From: Erigeron canadensis
Lineage: Eukaryota > Streptophyta > Magnoliopsida > Asterales > Asteraceae
Direction of reading: 5' to 3'
Assembly (NCBI RefSeq): GCF_010389155.1
Contig: NC_057762.1
Span: 36,888,055 to 36,952,054, forward strand
DNA: 64,000 nucleotides
Shown here: in pieces, positions 56,754-64,000 of the stretch
Position numbering within the stretch: position 1 is the stretch's first letter
Layout of the letters: the number at the start of each line of letters is the position of its first letter
Program-made: the position numbers and the translations under genes
Notes under the pieces: model-generated
Seen by the model: the letters and a program-made list of their open reading frames with translations, nothing else
The model's database searches: none
Told to the model about the DNA's origin: nothing

Positions 56754-59691
56754 TTTAATAAACATTTAATTTCCGTACAATTTTTCTATAAATACGGATA
56801 TTATTAATTGCAAATTCTATATTAATATTGATATAAATTTAAATATTATGAAAGAATTCATATTATCTATAGTGTACTTTTATTTCTTTCTCCATTTTTT
56901 TAATGACTATTTTGGTGTCTGTAGGTACAGTAAGTTTTTACTTTTACTATTATTTCAAATGTTACTGATATGAGATATTATCCTGGATTTGAAATGTTTA
57001 CAGAAGTCGAAGTAACTTTCGTTTAGAGTTTAATTAGTTTAATTTAATTGTTTCTAGAATGCATGGAGAATTGATTAAACTTTCAAACTTTGAAGTGCGT
57101 AATTAGTAGCCTTTTTACGTTTATCGAATGGTTAAAGGCCTCTATCGAAGCATGTACGTGGTAATTACCACTAATTAAATAATTATGATTTGAAATTTGT
57201 TGGACAATAAATATTTTCTTAAGTGTATTACTACAAAGGAAATTATAAAAGAAAGTCTCTGATTTACCAATATATGATAAACTTCTAATTTTCAATCGTG
57301 AATAAATGTTACAGTTCTATTTTATTATTTTTCACTGAAAACTAGTTTATATTTTTATTTCTTTCGATAACTAATTACAAATTTTAGTTTGATGGGAAAA
57401 AAAACTAAATATTTAGAAAAATAGCTAGTAATTGTTTTATCATGACGCAAAAGATATACCGTGTTCTTAGTGGATGCTAAAATCGATGTCGTCTATATAT
57501 AATAAATATATGAATTTTGGGTGGAGATCTCTTCAGGTATTACAAGTATTTCTTAAAAAAAAAAGAAAGTCATGATTTATAAATAATATATAATTGAATC
57601 TTAAAAAAATAGTCAAATGGATAGCTTAGTTGGAATATTTTGAAATCTCTAAAATGTTTATTTAGTAATGTTTATTAAAAAATTAATATGATCAACCATT
57701 AGATTATTTTGATGATAGTTAAACTCAACTTCTTCATACATTAATTATTATAATACGGCGCGAGTGCATTTTTGTTATCTGATATTCTTAATCACATTGG
57801 TTATTTCCCTTAAGATATTACAAGTATTTCTTCTTTATTCCACGAATACATTCTAATCTTATTTTTATATTCCATTACAAGTTGACACGTATAACACTCA
57901 TAATTGAATAAGTTACATTGACTACTGAATAAAAATAAACTCGAACATATTCTATTCCATATATAAAAGAAAAAAGTGACCGGCTATAAGTTATGAAAGT
58001 ACCTGAAATAAACAAAATGATTAACACCATAATTACACATGCCACATGAGACATTTGAAACAATTCAAAGTAAGAGAGTGTGGATTAAAGAGACAGTTGT
58101 CCAGTATTTGGTTGGGAAATGGGTAAGAGAATTATGCAAGTTGTCTCTTCGTATGGAGAAATGGAAAGGTAAAAACAAGAGGAATGTGTTCCAAGTTCTT
58201 GAAACAAGTGGTGACCATATCGACATGACAATGATGGACGCATATCATTTACCACAAGAATATATGTCTAAAAGAATTAATTTGTTCACATTTACACATA
58301 ATTATTTCCTTCAAATATAATCCTAATCCATTACACTTCATCATTTTGCAAATAGGCCTTTCTTCGGATTTTCATCTGTCTACTTCTACTTGTTCGATCT
58401 TAATTTATTCCATACTACATTTGGCATTAATGCGACATGTGATTTAGATAATTGAGTATACATATAATATTCCTGAAATAATATGGTGTTTTTGAAACAA
58501 GAGTCTACTTTTAAATTTTCAAAACTTTGTTCCCTCCCTTTGGCTTAGGATGTTGGAGTTGAGGGACTTCGTTTCCCTTTAGCTTTCTAAATCTACATAC
58601 CTACAAACGATTTGACCATGGAAACAATGCATGAAAATGATGCTTGAGAAGGGCTTCAAATCCCAAAACATGTGTTTTGTCTAATCAAAAACATCTAAAG
58701 GTCAGTGATTTAGTTTAGTCACACTTTCTTTTAAACGAAATATCTCTTGCAACACACCTACATTACTCTTAAATAATTCCGAATACACATGTTTTAGGGA
58801 TTGACCTCTGGACATATTCCAAAAGGCAAAATGCAAAAGTCTCTACCAAATAGGCCAACCCCACATAATATGGTTACGTAACATGACTATTAATTTACAT
58901 AAAGGATCGACATTCTTAGATTTTTTAAGTTAATCAAGTAAAGATTAAATGTCGATGTGTGCATAAAACTGAACAACGTAACCTATATCAATTAAGCATC
59001 TTAAATTATAACGAAAAAATATGTGTTGTTTGAGAGAATCATCATGGATGCTTTAAAAACATATCACTCGTGATTAATCTCGACCCTTGAAGTTGGTCCC
59101 ATGTCATATCATATATATGTCAATCTTGTCACAATTTCTTATGACATGTTTACCATTAAGGGCATTTGTTCTCCCCACAACATCTGTTATAAAGTTACTG
59201 ACATACTCACTCTAGCAAATACAAGTATAATATAAATACTCGTATAACTACAACCCAAATAGACATACATCGGCTGCATTTACATTATTTCTATTTTCAA
59301 TTGATAGCAATATCTGTTTTTGGTTGAGATGTCATGAGCCGTGACATTCACCAGATCGATGTAACTATTGTTTTGCTCATGTACCATTGTGGGTTGTTGG
59401 CGAAATATTATGCACGAATGCCACGGAGATGTTTGTATATAATGATCTAACGAGGGTCTAGAAATTTCTACCTGTGCTACATCTATATATATATATATAT
59501 ATATAGATATGGTCACAATGGTTAAGTGATATATGTGATTGACATGTTTAGTTACGTGGCATATGTCATTTGCATCTACTAAGTTGCAACCTATCGATCA
59601 CTTCAATTAGGATTACCCTTATATGGCATATTCACAAACACCATTAGATACATGGATCTACACACACACATATATATATGTATATATATAT
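56754..59691. other. intergenic stretch
   Basis: AT-rich 3' flank of the DUF4408 gene and non-coding DNA. A 93-codon frame at 58039-58320 has fairly normal composition but no recognised domain. A (TA)n tract lies at about 59484-59505. Nothing else could be defined. Confidence 0.5.
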
Positions 59692-60051
59692 AAGAACGGT
59701 GAGAACACCTTAAAAACATCATTTTGATGTATTAAAAGTTCATAAAACTGACATAGTGCATAACTAATTATCATTATTTAAGTGTTTAACAACACATTGA
59801 TTCATCAAAATCGAAAAAATCACGTTTTTTGTTGGATGCATCATTTTGATGATTATGCATCCAAGATGGATGCACAAAACAAAAAACATGATTATTTTGA
59901 TTTTGACGGATGAATGTGTTGTTAAACACTTAAAAAAATATAATTAGTTCTGCACTATGTTAGTTTTATGGATTTTTAATGCATCAAAATGATGTTTTTA
60001 AGGTGTTCTCACCGTTCTTATTTTAAAACTGTTCTCACCGGAGTGTTACCC
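59692..60051. mobile_element. (TA)n-associated foldback MITE, copy 2
   Basis: Same family as 47261-47635, with arms AACTGACATAGTGCATAA / TTCTGCACTATGTTAGTTTT and a GATGCATCATTTTGATGATT loop. The left side begins AGAACGGTGAGAACACC right after a TA tract. The right side keeps an extra ACTGTTCTCACCGGAGTG stretch before the next TA tract (60052-60070). The left end may therefore be shortened. Confidence 0.85.
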
Positions 60052-60070
60052 TATATATATATATATATAA

Positions 60071-60623
60071 AATAGAGATCAAATGAGAATCTACCTTAAG
60101 GAAATAAGGGAGAGAATGTTTCATTTTTGATTTTTTTTAGCTTTTTTTTTTTGAACTTTTTTTTTTCTTTTCTTTTTTTCACTTTTTCCATTCTCCCTTT
60201 GATTAACTAATTCCATATAAATTTTAAAAAAAATTTAAAAACATTTTTTTTCCAAAGGGCGTAGCCCGTAAGCTATAAGCGAAGCCTCTTAGTCTATGGC
60301 AGAGCCATGATGGCTAAGGACGAAGCCCGTTAATTAGATCACTCCATCACCGATCACCCCTTATGATCTATCACCCTCTATGGCCTATCACTCTCACCAG
60401 CTACACTTTATGAATATCCTTAGGGCAAAACTCGTACCGCATCCTTACATGTATAACTCACTAACTCGGGTTAGAAATATTAAATTTATTTTTTTTATGG
60501 ATTGAGTTAATTAAAGAAAAAATGAAAAAAGTGAAAAAAAAATTAAAAAAAAAAAACAAGCTAAAGAAAATAACGGACCTTCTTTCCCTTCTTTAATTTC
60601 TTTAATAATAACCTTTTCTCTGG

Positions 60624-60624
<1 letters not shown>
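60071..60624. mobile_element. foldback element between TA tracts
   Basis: About 554 bp bounded by (TA)n at 60052-60070 and 60625-60660. The inner arms are inverted copies: left TTTTTTTTAGC then T-rich with CACTTTTTCCATT, right AATGAAAAAAGTG then A-rich with CAAGCTAAAGAAA. The loop contains AAGGGCGTAGCCCG and a tract of ATCACC words. It is adjacent to, but different in sequence from, the MITE at 59692-60051. Confidence 0.65.
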
Positions 60625-60660
<36 letters not shown>

Positions 60661-62423
60661 ACTTGAAATGGTGTAGCTAAATCCATCAAACACAAAGTTT
60701 TCATCATTATTCTAACGTAATTTAGTATAAAATCTATATAAAATAATCATGTTTGAACTTTCTGATTTTATTTGTAAACATTGATAATTTGGATTATTAT
60801 GAACTCGCTCAACAAGTTTTTTGACTCCACCATTTGTTAGCAATCGATTTAAAACCATGATCATGTTCAACATTAATTACAATACCATTCTCAAAATGTT
60901 TACCAAGCGAGTTTGACCATCCTCAGAATATTTACTTACAAAGTTTTCAAACATGTAATTTGTAGCTAGTAAAGAAAGAAAACCATTAACTACTGGTTTC
61001 ATTAAATATGATGTAAACATAAAAAGTTAAATTTTATATCATTTGAAAAATAGCTTATTATGCATTAATTAGAAATGATCTATCGGTATTGTCCGTCAAA
61101 CTACTTTATTTGAATGAAATATATATGGAAACATAGTTTTGTTCTGTTTTCCAGGGTCTTGAATTATTATAGTTTTTCCATTCTTACAAAAGCAACATAA
61201 TATAAAGTAAGGAAAAGTAGTCACACATGATTAAGCTAAATTATGGGGTAATTATGAATCACTATCCCATGCTTTGCTCTTTAAAGATAAAAAAGTCAAA
61301 AAAAAAGTTTATATGATTTTGTTATATATAGCTCAAGTTGATTTTTCCCCCTCTTTTATTATAGATATTTTATTTCATAAAATGGGGAACGTTATGATGA
61401 ATAATTCCACCCTATAGACAAAAGGGGGGATTTTTTGAAGTAAATTAGTTATGTCATTGGATGCTAAAAGTGATCTTAACACATCATATTTCCATCTTCG
61501 ACTTAAAAGGATATATATGTATATATATGTCAAACACATTGGCCCTATCTCCTTCTCTTTGCATTCTTTTTGTTTCCTTTAATGTTTTTTTTGTCTTCCA
61601 TTCACTTGTACTAGTGATTTTTTCTTAATGTAAACCAAGTTGTGATATTTGTCTCTGACAACAAAATAGGATAAAATGATACTAATTTTTTAAAAATGTA
61701 TGTCCATCTGTAACTGATGAAATTACAGTCTTTTTTTAACAAAACTTTTGAAGTTTTTCTTACCTCGATGATTGGACTTAGACGTATCAGTACTGTTAAA
61801 AATCTCTAAATAAAAAAGTTTGTGGTGGGTATATATGGTGTCAATTTATATCACTATGTTTTCCGTATTCAATAATAGCAAAAGTTGTTCAATATGTTCG
61901 TAATGCTAGCTAGCTTGATATATATATTTATGATCCACAAATTCTTCCAAAAAAGTGCTTTTATGTTTATATTTGAACACTGAGAGTAAATTAAACGACC
62001 CTACCACTAAATCACAATTCATTTAAAACTCCAACCTTTCTAAATGTCAATACGAGCAATAAAGTTACATTATTCATTCAATAATCGTTAATTCTAATAA
62101 TCTTGAAACAAAACAACTAAATTCTATCGATCACTTGTCCTAAATGAGGTGATGAGCATTAATAGAGAGGAAATATATAGTAGATGCCATGGAAGTTTAA
62201 AAATGAAATGTTGCGCGGTTTGACTAGATTAATTTTGTGTTACATTAGAAGATCGACAGAAATTGATAAATTAACACCTATGGAAACTGTTAAAAACGTC
62301 ACCTAGAATGGCATTTCAATCAATCTAAGTGTCCAATTCGTCATTGTGCAACCCTTTATGCCTTTATCGAAGTTACCTTAATTATATCATATAGTGAAAC
62401 AAAAACAAAAGAATAGAATATAT
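60625..62423. other. intergenic stretch
   Basis: AT-rich. A TA microsatellite (60625-60660) leads in. I see no gene and no further bounded repeat. Confidence 0.5.
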
Positions 62424-62906
62424 CAATGTTTTAAAAACCCGTATTTTAGTTATACCGGTGTGGAAAAATTTTCCGGTATTACCGGTATTATTGGTAATAC
62501 CGGAATTACCGGCCGGTACGACTATTTTTAATTTATTATATTTTTTTGTGTAAAAATCTTACAAAACTTGTTACAATTTAACAAAAAAAAAAGTCAAAAT
62601 GCAATTATAATTTACTCAAAAAACAATACCAAATATGTATTTTATAACAAAATATAGGTTTTAAAGTTCACAAATAACAAAAAATAATATTAAAATATCA
62701 TAAAAATATTTTTTAAAAAAAATCAAAATTTATATTTTAAAAATACCGGAAATACCGGTATGGTAATACCGGAAAATACCGGGAATACCGGAAATACCGG
62801 CAGGTATTGAATAGTGAAAATACCGGAAAAATACCGGACTTAAAATACCGGCGTGGTCTCCGGTACCGGTAATACCGGCCGGTATTTACTGGTATTTAAA
62901 ACATTG
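62424..62906. mobile_element. hAT-type MITE with ACCGG-rich body, copy 2
   Basis: A 483-bp element with inverted ends CAATGTTTTAAAAA and TTTAAAACATTG. A perfect 8-bp target duplication GAATATAT flanks it (62416-62423 and 62907-62914). The body is dense in TACCGG/CCGGTA words and shares the CAAAACTTGTTACAATTTAA region with 18078-18524 and with the inner arms of 19197-20387. Confidence 0.9.
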
Positions 62907-64000
62907 GAATATATATGCGCGTTTTGTAATATCATATACCGTACTCAAAGGTAAAAAACGTATATTGTAGGTCGATCAGTAAGAATTAATCCAAGCATAT
63001 ATTCACATGTCGTATCGATTGCATAACTTTTTGGAATTAGATAAGAAATCGCAAGTACAATATCATACGTTAAGCTGAATGTTCGACTTTTGGAGTTGCA
63101 AATATTTTTGATCGAATATAAGTTGATAGGACGTGTACAATACATCCTCTAAAAAGATAGAATAGATGCCAAGGAGTTATCAAATCCACTCAATTAGAAT
63201 AAAAGCTAGCGTACGTATGGATGTATGTTAATAAGAGTATTGAATTAAAATAATCGCATACATATACATATAAGCAAACTTAATTAATTAGCTTATGTTT
63301 TCATAAGCGTTAACTGTTTTGAGATCGGAAGATTCAGTAGTTATTATTATCGGGGATTTGAATCATGCTACATGTGGGAACATGTGATGTATTCGGATAA
63401 TGGATAAGGTGAAGAAGAGATCTAAAATATGTAGTTTTGTTTTAATTCTAGATTTGTAATTGTATGTTTTAATTTGACTAGCTATTTGTGCCTTTTTAGC
63501 GTATTTTAATATAATTATGTCGTTTTTAAAAAAGAAAAATTCGGAGAATGGACATGATATTTAAATCACATATCATATTGTTCGGGAGTTATTTTTTAGA
63601 TAAACGTATGTTTAATTTGTGTATAATCCTGTAATCTTGAAAAATAAAATTAATACATCACTATATAGCAAACCATTAAAGTCGTTCATCGAACAAGAAT
63701 CATAAAGATAGTCTTTTAAATCATAACTAGTAGTTTAAAAGAAAGTTGAAAGGAATATAAGGAGTGATTGCCATTGTTCGGAAACAATCGATGGACATTA
63801 TTCCGTTTAGAAGTGAATTTTAGAAGCACCGGTAGTCATTGTTTTGATTTATGCTTGTATGTAAATTATTTCCTTAATTTTGTAGCAAAAGCTTGATAAC
63901 TTGCAACTTCTAAACCAATCTATAATTGCCTGCATATTTATAGGGGATGTTTCGGATTGCGTTCTAAAACTGATTTTACGTTTAAAAACTGCGTTTTGGA
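62907..64000. other. right flank of the window
   Basis: AT-rich with no gene. The last 50 nt (TTTCGGATTGCGTTCTAAAA onward, with TAAAAACTGCGTTTTGG) resemble the start of a small MITE cut by the window edge. Similar GCGTTTT/AAAACGC words occur at 46358-46430. Confidence 0.45.

Noticed and set aside
58039..58320. 93-codon frame with fairly ordinary composition (contains WIKETVVQYLVGKWVRELCK)
   Set aside because: No family is recognised, no splice-linked exons were found, and flanking sequence is AT-rich non-coding. It could be a degraded gene fragment; a protein search would decide.

Overview
This is about 64 kb of AT-rich nuclear DNA from a dicot plant. The evidence is spliced genes with GT-AG introns, plant-type protein families, TATA boxes, and many short non-coding transposable elements (MITEs, Helitron-like ends, SINEs, a solo LTR). 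The character of the repeats and the phenylcoumaran-reductase-like cluster make an Asteraceae species plausible, but that is an inference. No bacterial, viral or organellar genes were recognised. All recognised cellular genes lie on the + strand.

Layout. 0-3.9 kb is gene-free repeat debris. A single-exon cytosolic cyclophilin follows (3955-4473), then a decayed Harbinger-associated Myb-like pseudogene (5636-6861). A seven-exon plastid-type alpha/beta hydrolase (8108-12264) carries a tRNA-derived SINE in intron 3. From 13.7 to 28.3 kb lie three head-to-tail copies of a five-exon NmrA-type reductase gene of the phenylcoumaran benzylic ether / isoflavone reductase-like family. The first is broken by a 5-bp insertion. 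The other two read through to 310 and 306 residues. Introns and spacers of this array hold several MITEs and two foldback elements larger than 1 kb.

30.3-34.8 kb is an eleven-exon gene for a replication-factor-C-subunit-3-like AAA+ protein with a basic N-terminal extension of about 420 residues. It includes one GC-AG intron. 36.9-39.4 kb encodes an unrecognised coiled-coil protein with a C-terminal membrane anchor. From 39.4 to 56.0 kb I see no gene, only short repeats, including Helitron-like ends, a hAT-type MITE, TA-microsatellite-associated foldback MITEs and a solo LTR with a perfect target duplication. 55989-56753 is a single-exon DUF4408 + DUF761-like membrane protein. The last 7 kb is again non-coding repeat DNA.

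The genes are ordinary independent plant genes, not an operon or system. The only functional cluster is the reductase array, which probably arose by tandem duplication. I found no convincing previously undescribed biochemical system. The most informative signals are the well-bounded mobile elements and their relationships, the decay of reductase copy 1, and the two poorly characterised proteins at 30-39 kb. Exon boundaries were worked out by hand from splice consensus, reading phase and homologous copies. Family assignments come from recognition of motifs, not from searches.
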